Assembly: GCA_035569235.1 (NCBI GenBank)
Contig: DATMND010000003.1
Location: 5,218 to 69,217 of the forward strand
DNA: 64,000 bases
Direction: 5' to 3'
Origin: JAMXLO01 sp035569235
GTDB lineage: Bacteria; Pseudomonadota; Alphaproteobacteria; Acetobacterales; Acetobacteraceae
Of this stretch, positions 34,949 through 42,894 are shown piece after piece (the first letter of the stretch is position 1; every line of letters starts with the position of its first letter). The translations under genes were made by a program, and so were the position numbers. The notes below the pieces were generated by a model. It was not told the origin of the DNA, did no database searches, and was given only the letters and a program-made list of their open reading frames with translations.

Positions 34949-35368
34949 TCACTCGTCATCCAGCGGCACGGCTCTGGTTTGCTTGACGCGCGCACGATGT
35001 GTCTTCGTCTGCAGCCGGCGGCGTTTGGAAGCGACGGTCGGCCGGGTGGCTATCCGCGGGATCGGTGGTTCAGCGGCGCGTTCGATCAACTCGATCAAAG
35101 TGTCAAGCGCGGCCTGCCGATTGCGGTCCTGGGTGCGGTGGCGCTGGGCCGTGATCAGCAACGTCCCATCCTGCGCGAACCGCCGGCCGGCAAGCCCCCG
35201 CAGCCGCGCCTGCACGTCGTTTGGCAGGCCCGAGGCAGCCGGATCGAATCGCAACTGAACCGCCGTCGAAACCTTGTTGACGTTCTGTCCACCGGGTCCA
35301 GACGAGCGGACGAAGCTTTCTGAGATTGCCCGCTCGTCTATCTCAATGGAGGCAGTGATCCGGATCAT
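34949..35368 (-). CDS. arfB: Peptidyl-tRNA hydrolase ArfB (ribosome rescue)
   Basis: A release-factor-like protein that enters stalled ribosomes lacking a stop codon and hydrolyses the peptidyl-tRNA. The catalytic domain has SFVRSSGPGGQNVNKVST with the GGQ motif. The C-terminal tail (ASKRRRLQTKTHRARVKQTR) is the basic helix that enters the mRNA channel. ATG 35368 is used; the frame begins with a TTG at 35380. Length is normal for the family. Ten bases separate it from the upstream MucR gene stop. Confidence 0.92.
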   Translation of the reverse strand: MIRITASIEIDERAISESFVRSSGPGGQNVNKVSTAVQLRFDPAASGLPNDVQARLRGLAGRRFAQDGTLLITAQRHRTQDRNRQAALDTLIELIERAAEPPIPRIATRPTVASKRRRLQTKTHRARVKQTRAVPLDDE

Positions 35369-35389
35369 ACCCTCGGTCAAGCGCCGAAA

Positions 35390-35830
35390 TCAGACCGCGC
35401 CACGCTTCCTGCGAACCACCGCGCGCTTGGCCGACTTGGCAGACTTCCGCCCAAGCCCGATCTTCTTGGCCAGTGCAGACCGCGTCCGCGCGTAGTTCGG
35501 CGCTACCATCGGATAGTCACGCTGCAGTCCCCATCGCTCCCGATACTGTTGCGGCGTTAACTTGTGGTCGGTCATCAAATGCCGCTTCAGCATGGAGAAG
35601 GCCTTGCCGTCTTCCAGACAGATGATGCGGTCTTGCCTGATCGACTGCTTCACTGGTACTGCCGGGGTCGGCTTTTCAGCCTCCGCCGGCTGGTTTCCGA
35701 CATTTGTGAGAGCCCTGTACACTTCCTGTATCAGGCTCGGCAGCGCATCTGGCGCGACGGCATTGTGCCGGACATGTGCTGACACGATCTGCGCCGTCAG
35801 TCCGAGCACCTGGTCGGTCGTTTCACTCAT
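35390..35830 (-). CDS. MucR/Ros family transcriptional regulator
   Basis: A 146-residue zinc-finger regulator of the prokaryotic Ros/MucR family. Its core, RIICLEDGKAFSMLKRHLMT then YRERWGLQRDYPMVAPNYA, carries the CLEDG form of the zinc finger, in which the second cysteine is an aspartate, as in many alphaproteobacterial MucR proteins. The C-terminus is very basic (KSAKSAKRAVVRRKRG). These proteins regulate exopolysaccharide, motility and cell-cycle genes, so control of the polysaccharide locus in this window is possible. Confidence 0.92.
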   Translation of the reverse strand: MSETTDQVLGLTAQIVSAHVRHNAVAPDALPSLIQEVYRALTNVGNQPAEAEKPTPAVPVKQSIRQDRIICLEDGKAFSMLKRHLMTDHKLTPQQYRERWGLQRDYPMVAPNYARTRSALAKKIGLGRKSAKSAKRAVVRRKRGAV

Positions 35831-36032
35831 TTTTATGCCCCTTCAACCCGACGTCACCTTAACGTTATTGGAGCGAATCCCATAGAGTCGGTTCATTACA
35901 ATGAAAACACCAACTCGCGAGTACATCTGGCGACCACGATGGCCCAATGCGGCCGTCTGAGTTGCCCAGGGGATGGCCGAAGTCGCGTTTCGATGGCAGG
36001 TTGCCCGGAACCATGGTTCGCAGGAGACGATG

Positions 36033-36911
36033 ATGTCCGACCCGATCGCCGGCTTGTGGGCGGCGGCGACCACACCGGTCGACGCCGCGGGCGCGGTCGA
36101 TCATGCCGCATTGGCACGCCACGCGCAGCGGCTGCTGCGTTGGGGCTGCGATGGCCTGGTGCTGTTCGGAAGTTGCGGCGAAGGCCCATCCTTTTCTGTT
36201 GCCGAGCGTCTCGCTGCCACCGAAGCAGTGTTGCGCGCGGGGGTTGTCACGACATGCCTGGCTCTCGGCACCGGTTGCCCCGCGATCGCCGACACAGTGG
36301 CACTGACCAAGGGAATGCTCGCGCTCGGCATCACGCGGACGCTCGTGCTGCCACCGTATTATTTCGCGGGCGTGTCGCCGGAGGGCATCGAGGACGCCTA
36401 TGCCGCCGTGGTCGATGGCGTGGCCGATGCGCGGCTGAGCGCATGCCTTTACCATATCCCGCAGGTCTGCGGCGTTCCGGTACCCGCGCCGGTACTGGCC
36501 CGGCTGCGCGCGCGCTATGGCGCGATGGTGTCCGGCGTGAAGGACAGCAGCGGCGACTTCGCGTCATTTTTGGCGTTCCGCGCCGCCGCGCCCGATGTCG
36601 CCACGCTGGTCGGGGCCGAGGTGCTGATCGCGCGTGCGATGGCGGCCGGCGGGCAGGGAACGATCTGCGGCATGGCGAATCTCGTGCCCGCGCTGGTTCG
36701 AAGGCTGCTCGTCGATGCAGGCGCCCAGGCGGAAATCGAGCGAGCGTGTGCGCCGGTCGACAGCATCCCGATGCTGAAGGCGGTGTTGGCGGCGATCACC
36801 GGCGAGGCGATCTGGCGAAACGTCCGTCCGCCGCTGCGTGCGGCCGACGCAGTGGCGGGCGCGCGCATTGCGACCATGCTGGATACGCTGGAGCAACGTC
36901 CTGCGGCGTGA
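36033..36911 (+). CDS. DapA-like (dihydrodipicolinate synthase family) aldolase/lyase
   Basis: A class I aldolase-type TIM barrel of 292 residues. The GSCGEGPSFSVAER motif replaces the usual GTTGE, the catalytic tyrosine is in YHIPQV, and the Schiff-base lysine is in SGVKDSSGD. It would cleave or form a pyruvate-type carbon-carbon bond. AGGAG lies before two adjacent ATGs (36030 and 36033). It opens the catabolic block and is followed closely by an acyl-CoA-dehydrogenase-fold gene, so a lyase step in degradation is more likely than lysine synthesis. Confidence 0.85.
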   Translation: MSDPIAGLWAAATTPVDAAGAVDHAALARHAQRLLRWGCDGLVLFGSCGEGPSFSVAERLAATEAVLRAGVVTTCLALGTGCPAIADTVALTKGMLALGITRTLVLPPYYFAGVSPEGIEDAYAAVVDGVADARLSACLYHIPQVCGVPVPAPVLARLRARYGAMVSGVKDSSGDFASFLAFRAAAPDVATLVGAEVLIARAMAAGGQGTICGMANLVPALVRRLLVDAGAQAEIERACAPVDSIPMLKAVLAAITGEAIWRNVRPPLRAADAVAGARIATMLDTLEQRPAA

Positions 36912-36969
36912 CGGCGTTCACCGAACCGCATATCCTGCGAAAAGACACACGCCTGCCCGAGGACCGCAA

Positions 36970-38100
36970 ATGAGCGACATCGAAATGATCCAGCGCGCCC
37001 GCGATCTGGCGCCGCTGTTGGAGGAGGCCGGCGACGAGATCGAACGGCGGCGCGAACTGCCGGAACAGGTCGTGTCCGTGCTGATCGAGGGCAACTTCTT
37101 CCGCATGCTGCAGCCACGCTTCCTCGGCGGCGCCGAACTGCGGCCGGTGATCTTCACGCAGGTGACCGAGGCGCTGGCCCGAACCAACGCGTCGGTCGCC
37201 TGGTGCGTTGGCCAGAACAACGGCTGCTCGATGTCCGCGGCCTATCTGGAGCCCGAGGTTGCACGCGAGATCTTCGGCCCGCCGACGGGGATTCTGGCGT
37301 GGGGACCGCCGGGTGCTCCCTTCGAGGCGCAGCCGGTGGATGGCGGCTATCGCATCAGCGGCAGGTGGCGCTTTGCGAGCGGCTGCCACCATGCCAGATG
37401 GCTCGGCGCGCATATGCCGGTCGCCGGGACGGGCAAGGTCCGGACAATGCTGTTCCCGAAATCCAGCGTTCAGATGAACGACATCTGGCACACGATCGGG
37501 CTGCGCGGCACCGCCAGCAACGAATACGTGGTGAAAGACCTGTTCGTGCCGCAGCGCTACACGATGGCGCGCGACACGCCGGCCGAGCGGCGTGAGCAGG
37601 GGCTGCTGTATCGTTTCACCAGCAACCAGTTGTATTCCTGCGGCTTTGCGGGCGTAGGGCTGGGCATTGCGCGCGGCACGATCGACGATTTCCTGAACCT
37701 GCCGGCGAACAAGGTGTCGCGCGGGGCGTCGCGTCCGATGCGCGAGAACAACGTGGTGCAGTCGCAGCTTGCGCAATGCGAGGCGCGCTGGCGCTCGGCG
37801 CGCGCCTTCCTGCACACCACCTGGGGGCAGGCGTGGGGCCACGTCGAGGCCACCGGCGCGCATACCGGCGAGGACCGGGCCATGATCCGGCTGGCCTCGA
37901 CCTGGGCGATCCAGCAGTCGCGCGAGATCGTCAACACGCTGTATCATGCCGCTGGATCGATGGCGGTGTTCGAGGACCAGCCGTTCGAGCAGCGGCTGCG
38001 CGATATCCACACGGTCGCGCAGCAGTCGCAGGGGCGGCAGCTTCACTATGAGTCGGTCGGCCAGATTCTGTTCGGCATGGAGCCGGAAAACTATTTCTGA
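36970..38100 (+). CDS. Acyl-CoA dehydrogenase-fold flavin-dependent monooxygenase
   Basis: A 376-residue protein with the acyl-CoA dehydrogenase fold of two-component flavin monooxygenases (HsaA/DszC/HpaH-like). Motifs include FFRMLQPRFLGGAELRP, TNASVAWCVGQNNGCSM, ISGRWRFASGCHHARW and IGLRGTASNEYVVKDLFVP. The catalytic base glutamate of true dehydrogenases is not evident. Such enzymes hydroxylate aromatics or oxidise C-S/C-N bonds with FMNH2 from a partner reductase, none of which is adjacent. Start at ATG 36970, 58 bases after the DapA-like stop. Confidence 0.83.
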   Translation: MSDIEMIQRARDLAPLLEEAGDEIERRRELPEQVVSVLIEGNFFRMLQPRFLGGAELRPVIFTQVTEALARTNASVAWCVGQNNGCSMSAAYLEPEVAREIFGPPTGILAWGPPGAPFEAQPVDGGYRISGRWRFASGCHHARWLGAHMPVAGTGKVRTMLFPKSSVQMNDIWHTIGLRGTASNEYVVKDLFVPQRYTMARDTPAERREQGLLYRFTSNQLYSCGFAGVGLGIARGTIDDFLNLPANKVSRGASRPMRENNVVQSQLAQCEARWRSARAFLHTTWGQAWGHVEATGAHTGEDRAMIRLASTWAIQQSREIVNTLYHAAGSMAVFEDQPFEQRLRDIHTVAQQSQGRQLHYESVGQILFGMEPENYF

Positions 38101-38112
38101 TGGAGGAACAAC

Positions 38113-38523
38113 ATGCCTGCGATGTCGCTCAATCACTATACGATCCTGGCGCGCGATCTGGAGGCGACGAAGAATTTCTACACCGATGTCGTCGGCCTGT
38201 CGGTCGGTGACCGCCCGCCGCTCGCCTTCCCCGGATACTGGCTGTATTGCGGCGGCGTGCCGACGGTGCATCTGATCGGCCGCCGCGCCGACGATCCGGT
38301 GATTGCCGATGCGCCCGGCGATCCGGCGAAGACCGGACGGCTGGACCACATCGCGTTCTCCTGCGAGGGGCTGCCGGGCATGAAGGCGAACCTTGAAGGC
38401 CACGGCATCAAGTTTGACGAACGCGTGCTGCCGCGACTGAACATGACGCAGCTGTTCTACTACGATCCGGACGGCATCGCGGTGGAGTGCAACTTCGCGG
38501 CGCACGAAACGCCGGCGCGGTAG
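38113..38523 (+). CDS. VOC family protein (glyoxalase/dioxygenase fold)
   Basis: A 136-residue protein with two beta-alpha-beta-beta-beta modules. Likely metal ligands are H8 (SLNHYTILARDL), the histidine in GRLDHIAFSCEGL and the glutamate in DGIAVECNFAA. VOC proteins include extradiol dioxygenases, glyoxalase I and epimerases. It follows the flavin monooxygenase by 12 bases after TGATGGAGGAAC, hence the same operon. In this setting, ring cleavage or isomerisation of a catabolic intermediate is plausible. Confidence 0.85.
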   Translation: MPAMSLNHYTILARDLEATKNFYTDVVGLSVGDRPPLAFPGYWLYCGGVPTVHLIGRRADDPVIADAPGDPAKTGRLDHIAFSCEGLPGMKANLEGHGIKFDERVLPRLNMTQLFYYDPDGIAVECNFAAHETPAR

Positions 38524-38555
38524 GAGAGACCCCCACTCTCCGCCGTGTTTTTTGA

Positions 38556-38595
38556 CTCCCTCCCCTGCGAAGCGGGGGAGGGTTGGGGAGGGGGC
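38556..38595. repeat. Extragenic hairpin between convergent genes
   Basis: CCCTCCCC and GGGGGAGGG arms around a short loop (CTGCGAAGC) are followed by a G-rich half repeat. Related in style to the palindromes at 60.9-61.7 kb. It probably acts as a bidirectional terminator for the VOC and TauD genes. Confidence 0.6.
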
Positions 38596-38602
38596 CTCGG
38601 CG

Positions 38603-39457
38603 CTACTCCGCCGCCATCCGTCCTTCGGCCGCGCGCTCCTTGATCGACGTGCGCCAGTGGATGCGATCCTCGTGCGGCGGATAGTCACCGGCGGCGCGGT
38701 GATATGAACAGCGGTTGTCCCAGATAACGATATCGCCGACCCGCCATTTGTGCCGGTACTCACCATCCGGCTGGATCATGTAGCCCGTCAGTTCGTCGAT
38801 GACCGCGTCGCTCCCCTGCGCGTCCATACCCTCGATGCGCAGGATCTTGCCGGGATCGAAGTAAAGCGACTTCCGCCCGGTTTCCGGGTGGGTGCGGATG
38901 ATCGGATGGAACACCGGCTTCCAGTCGCGATCCTCCTCGTTCAGCAGTTCCTGTTTCTTCCTGCGCCCGCCATAGGTGAACGCGCCGATCCGTCCGTCGA
39001 GGAGCTGTTTCAGCCGCTCCGGCAACGCCGCATAGGCCGCATAGCCATTGGCAAACAGCGTGTCGCCGCCAGTGCTGGGGATCGCCAGCGCATAAAGCTG
39101 AGTCGCCTTGAACGGCTCGGCGTCATACGCGCCGTCGGTGTGCCAGCCTTCGGCGCCACGCCGGTAGATGGCCTGGTTCAGCGTGCCGTCAGAATCGAAC
39201 TTGTTGATGCCGAGCAGCGTGATCTCGGGAACCTCGGGATGCCGCGTGCTCTTGGCCGGATGCGGAACGACCGAACCGAAGCGGCGGCTGTAGTGAAGAA
39301 ACTCTTCGAGCGTCAGCTCCTGGTCGCGCACCACCATGACATTGTGGTCGAGCCACGCCCGATAAATCGGCGCGAACCCCGCGTCGTCCAGCGTTTTCAC
39401 GTCAACGCCAGTCACCTCGACGCCGATCTGCGGTCCCATGCGGCGAATTTGCAGCAT
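38603..39457 (-). CDS. TauD/TfdA family 2-oxoglutarate dioxygenase
   Basis: A 284-residue Fe(II)/2-oxoglutarate oxygenase. The HxD pair is in GWHTDGAYDAEP, the distal histidine in YHRAAGDYPPHED, and the 2-oxoglutarate threonine/arginine region is present. Such enzymes hydroxylate sulfonates, aryloxyalkanoates or similar substrates with loss of CO2. Convergent to the VOC gene and divergent from the IPNS-like gene. The GRRKKQELLNEEDRDW insertion is unusual but family members vary here. Confidence 0.88.
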   Translation of the reverse strand: MLQIRRMGPQIGVEVTGVDVKTLDDAGFAPIYRAWLDHNVMVVRDQELTLEEFLHYSRRFGSVVPHPAKSTRHPEVPEITLLGINKFDSDGTLNQAIYRRGAEGWHTDGAYDAEPFKATQLYALAIPSTGGDTLFANGYAAYAALPERLKQLLDGRIGAFTYGGRRKKQELLNEEDRDWKPVFHPIIRTHPETGRKSLYFDPGKILRIEGMDAQGSDAVIDELTGYMIQPDGEYRHKWRVGDIVIWDNRCSYHRAAGDYPPHEDRIHWRTSIKERAAEGRMAAE

Positions 39458-39567
39458 CGATGCTTCCTCCCGTCCCGAACACGGTAGTGACCGGGCTAAA
39501 GCGGGTCAAATTGGCAGCGTCGCGCACTGTGCCCTATACTGCGGCCAGGCCAGCATCGGAGCAGTTC

Positions 39568-40617
39568 ATGCATCTCTTCAAGCAGCATGCGGTCAAGGAC
39601 TTCGCGCAAGCCGCGGAGAAGATCCCCGTGATCGACTACGGTCCGTATTTCGCTGGCGAGCCGGGCGCGCTCGAGCATCTGGCGGAGGACGTGCGTTATA
39701 CGTGCGAGAACATCGGCTTTTTCTACGCGCTGAACCACGGTGTGCCGCGGGCTGTCATCGACCGGGGCTTCGCAGCGTCGCGGCGGTTCCATGCGCTACC
39801 GCTGGCGACGAAGCTGACGCTGCGGCTCAACGAGAACAACATCGGCTACATGCCGATGAACGCCTCTGTGCAGGGTGCATCGCAGGTGCACAAGGCAACC
39901 AAGCCCAACCAGAACGAGAGCTTCTTCGTCAGCCACGACCGCGGTCCGGATCATCCGGACGTGCGCGCCGGGATTCCACTGCGCGGGCGCAATCAGTGGC
40001 CAGACGGGCTGCCGGGTCTACGCAAGGACATGATGGGGTATTTCCAGGCGCTGCGCGCGATGTGCGACCGCATGCTGCCGGCATTTGCCGTGGCGCTCGA
40101 CATGCCAGCGGATTTCTTCGCGCCGTATTTCGCCAATGAAGGCCACGCCAATCTGCGCTTCCTGCATTATCCGCCGCAGGAGGACATGAGCGAGAACACG
40201 TTCGGCACCGCGCCGCATACCGACAACAGCTTCATGACCGCACTCGCGCGCACCGATGTGCCGGGACTGGCAATACGTCTGCCGAGCGGCGAATGGTTCC
40301 CGCCGCCGATAATCCCCGCCACGTTCCTGATCAACCTCGGCAACATCATGCGACGCTGGTCGAACGACCGGTTCCTTTCCACGCCGCACGGCGTGATCAA
40401 CGAGTCGGGCGCCGACCGCTATTCGATTGCGTATTTCCACAGCCCCAATCCGGCGGTGGCGATCGAGTGTCTGCCAAGTTGTGTGTCCGCTGACCATCCG
40501 CCGCGGTACCCGAAGGCGGTGTACCGCGATCTCGTGCTGGAGTTCTATCGCGCAAACTACTTCCACCAGAAGGGCCACAGGTCGCAGGCTGCGGCACTGG
40601 CTGGCGCCGCCGACTGA
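39568..40617 (+). CDS. Isopenicillin N synthase family non-haem iron oxygenase
   Basis: A 349-residue Fe(II)-dependent oxygenase of the IPNS/2-oxoglutarate family. Visible signatures are KIPVIDYGPYFAGEP, the substrate-side ENIGFFYALNHGVP, the iron ligands in PHTDNSFMTALARTDVPGL, and STPHGVINESGADRYSIAYF with the R-x-S motif that binds 2-oxoglutarate carboxylate. Start at ATG 39568; the frame runs back to 39460. It begins a rightward run with the ThDP, CoxG-like and GMC genes. Substrate is unknown. Confidence 0.87.
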   Translation: MHLFKQHAVKDFAQAAEKIPVIDYGPYFAGEPGALEHLAEDVRYTCENIGFFYALNHGVPRAVIDRGFAASRRFHALPLATKLTLRLNENNIGYMPMNASVQGASQVHKATKPNQNESFFVSHDRGPDHPDVRAGIPLRGRNQWPDGLPGLRKDMMGYFQALRAMCDRMLPAFAVALDMPADFFAPYFANEGHANLRFLHYPPQEDMSENTFGTAPHTDNSFMTALARTDVPGLAIRLPSGEWFPPPIIPATFLINLGNIMRRWSNDRFLSTPHGVINESGADRYSIAYFHSPNPAVAIECLPSCVSADHPPRYPKAVYRDLVLEFYRANYFHQKGHRSQAAALAGAAD

Positions 40618-40636
40618 CCAAGGGGAAAACGACACG

Positions 40637-42307
40637 ATGAAAGCCTACGAAGCGATTGCGCAGTCCCTCATCGCCGAGGGCGTCACAGACTTCTTCGGCC
40701 TGATGGGCGACGGCAACATGTGGCTGTGGGCTGCGCTGTGCCGCAATCCCTCGGTCAAGCCCTACAATGCGCGTCACGAGTCCATGGCCGTATCGATGGC
40801 CGACGGATACACCCGGACCACCGGCAAGATCGGCGTCGCAATGGTCACCTGCGGACCTGGCCTGACGCAATGCGGCACATCGCTGATCGCGGCCTATCGC
40901 GGCAAGACGCCGCTCGTGCTGATCGCCGGCGAAATCGAGGCCGGGTCAAAGAACAGCACCCAGACGATGGACCAACGCCGCTTCGCCGAAGCAAGCAGCT
41001 CGCGCTTCTTCACGCTCACCAGCCTCGACAACATGGCCGAGGAAATTGCCGAGGCGTTCTACGCGGCGCGCACGGGTCGGGGACCGGTCGTGCTGAACTT
41101 GCCGATGGGACTGCAGGAAGAATCCTTCGACTGGGACTACGAATATCGCCCATCCACCCAATTCCTGCCGCCCCGTGTGGAAACGCCAAGCCCCGACCTG
41201 TTGGCGCCGGTCATCGAAAAGCTGGTCGCGGCGGAGCGCCCGGTCATCATCGCCGGCCGCGGGGCAAGGGCATCGGGTGCCAAGGACGAGATCATCAAGC
41301 TGGCCGACCGCGTCGGCGCTTTGCTTGCAACTTCGCTGCAGGGCAAGGGGTACTTCGCCGGCCATAAGTGGGACATCGGCATTGCAGGCGCCTTCGCATC
41401 GGCGCCGTCGGAGCAATTGCTGGCCGACGCCGATTTTGTGCTGGGTGTGGGCGCGGAGCTTGGCTATTACACCACGGAAGGCGGACTGCTGTTCCCGTCG
41501 GCCGAAGTTGCGCGCATCGACATCAAGCCGATGCCCGAGGAAATCGGCGTCATCCCCGGCTTGTATGTGCAAGGTGATGGACGCAAGGCGGTGACCGCCA
41601 TCAATGAGGCGCTGGAAGCACGTCAGGTTCGCAAGGAGGGCCTGCGAACTGCCGCGACCAGAGCGGTGCTCGATGCGCCGCCGCACCGGTTCGAGGCGCC
41701 TGCCGATGGTCTCGATCCCCGCGCTCTTGCGTGGAACCTTGGGGCAGCGCTGCCCAAGGGAGCGCTGTTCACCTGCGGCGCGGGACATTTCTTCACCTGG
41801 GTCGCGATGTACTCGCCACTGCCGGAAGGCGCGGAGATCCAGTACTCCTACGGCTTCGGCGCCGTGGGTCAGGGGATCGGCGTGGCGATTGGCACCGGCG
41901 CCGGCAATCCCGGACGGCCGCATATCGTGGTCGAGGGCGACGGCAGCCTGTTGTTCAACATCCAGGAGCTGGAAACGATCGTCCGCCATAAGATGCAAAT
42001 GGTGCTGGTGGTGTGGAACGACGCCGGCTACGGCGCCGAAGTGCACAAGCTGGTGGCCAAGGGCTTCGATGAAAAGCTGGCGCAGTGGGAGTCGCCGAAC
42101 TTCGTAGCTCTGGCCAAGGCTTTCGGCGGTGACGGCGTGCTGCTGAAGGACCCGTCGGAGCTCGGTGGTGCGATTGCCGCGGGATTGCGCAAGGGTGGGC
42201 TTTATCTGATCGATGCGCGCGTATCGCCGACCACACCGACCGAACCGTATGCAAAGGTGCATTTCGGCCGTGAGAGCCATGCACCGTTGCTGCGCCCGGT
42301 TGCATAG
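40637..42307 (+). CDS. ThDP-dependent enzyme, acetolactate synthase/benzoylformate decarboxylase type
   Basis: A 556-residue thiamine-diphosphate enzyme. The PYR domain carries the catalytic glutamate E48 in NARHESMAVSMADGYTR. The central domain follows from about 180, and the PP domain has the ThDP-Mg motif EGDGSLLFNIQELET ending VWND. It would decarboxylate a 2-oxo acid or ligate the product to an aldehyde. AAGGGG precedes ATG 40637, 19 bases after the IPNS-like stop. Neighbouring oxygenases suggest it acts on an oxo-acid intermediate of a degradation route. Confidence 0.88.
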   Translation: MKAYEAIAQSLIAEGVTDFFGLMGDGNMWLWAALCRNPSVKPYNARHESMAVSMADGYTRTTGKIGVAMVTCGPGLTQCGTSLIAAYRGKTPLVLIAGEIEAGSKNSTQTMDQRRFAEASSSRFFTLTSLDNMAEEIAEAFYAARTGRGPVVLNLPMGLQEESFDWDYEYRPSTQFLPPRVETPSPDLLAPVIEKLVAAERPVIIAGRGARASGAKDEIIKLADRVGALLATSLQGKGYFAGHKWDIGIAGAFASAPSEQLLADADFVLGVGAELGYYTTEGGLLFPSAEVARIDIKPMPEEIGVIPGLYVQGDGRKAVTAINEALEARQVRKEGLRTAATRAVLDAPPHRFEAPADGLDPRALAWNLGAALPKGALFTCGAGHFFTWVAMYSPLPEGAEIQYSYGFGAVGQGIGVAIGTGAGNPGRPHIVVEGDGSLLFNIQELETIVRHKMQMVLVVWNDAGYGAEVHKLVAKGFDEKLAQWESPNFVALAKAFGGDGVLLKDPSELGGAIAAGLRKGGLYLIDARVSPTTPTEPYAKVHFGRESHAPLLRPVA

Positions 42308-42310
42308 CCG

Positions 42311-42892
42311 ATGCACTTCGAGGGCGAGTTCCGCGTCCGGGGCAAGGCGGACGATGTGATCCATCGCTTCGCCGACGTGCCGCGCATGGCGCGCTGCATG
42401 CCGGGCGCGGTGCTCGAGCAACAGACCGAGGACGGTGCCTGGCCTGGCGCGATGGTGGTCGCGTTCGGACCGAAGAGGATCAACTTCAAGGGCCGGGTCA
42501 CCTGCGAGTTTGATTTCGCGGCGAAGACCGGATCGCTGCACGGCCGCGGGACCGCGGACATGCGGGCGGCGCGGATTGGGGTGAAGGTGGCCTTCGCGGT
42601 GCGCGAGGATCCGACCGCGGCAACGCCAACAAGTATCGTTGCAATCACGTCGGATGCGGAACTGGGAGGCGTGCTGGCGGACTTTGCCCGAACCGGCGGC
42701 GTGGCCGTGGCGAACGTCATCATGCAGGATTTCGCCCGCCGCGCGGCGGAGGAATTCGCCAGCGACACGCCGGCGCCGTTTCCGACAGAACAAGCCGCGC
42801 CGGCACCGCTCGCCGTGCATGATCTGCTGTGGCAGGTCATCAAGGCGAAGCTGGCTCAGTTCGCGCGCTGGCTCGGCATCGCGACGGCGTGA
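42311..42892 (+). CDS. CoxG-like (SRPBCC) protein
   Basis: A 193-residue protein whose first 150 residues match the CO-dehydrogenase subunit G family (HFEGEFRVRGKADDVIHRFA, then PRMARCMPGA and FKGRVTCEFDF). A C-terminal hydrophobic helix follows (LLWQVIKAKLAQFARWLG). CoxG-like proteins tether or mature molybdenum hydroxylases at the membrane. Begins 3 bases after the ThDP stop. A molybdopterin subunit gene lies nearby at 46361-48712, its likely partner. Confidence 0.85.
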   Translation: MHFEGEFRVRGKADDVIHRFADVPRMARCMPGAVLEQQTEDGAWPGAMVVAFGPKRINFKGRVTCEFDFAAKTGSLHGRGTADMRAARIGVKVAFAVREDPTAATPTSIVAITSDAELGGVLADFARTGGVAVANVIMQDFARRAAEEFASDTPAPFPTEQAAPAPLAVHDLLWQVIKAKLAQFARWLGIATA

Positions 42893-42894
42893 CG

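Noticed and set aside
36796..38766. 656-codon minus-strand frame across the catabolic genes.
   Set aside because: Spans parts of several plus-strand genes with firm family motifs, so it is an antisense artefact.
40946..42820. 624-codon minus-strand frame antisense to the ThDP and CoxG-like genes.
   Set aside because: Same reason: no domain, and the plus strand carries full ThDP motifs.
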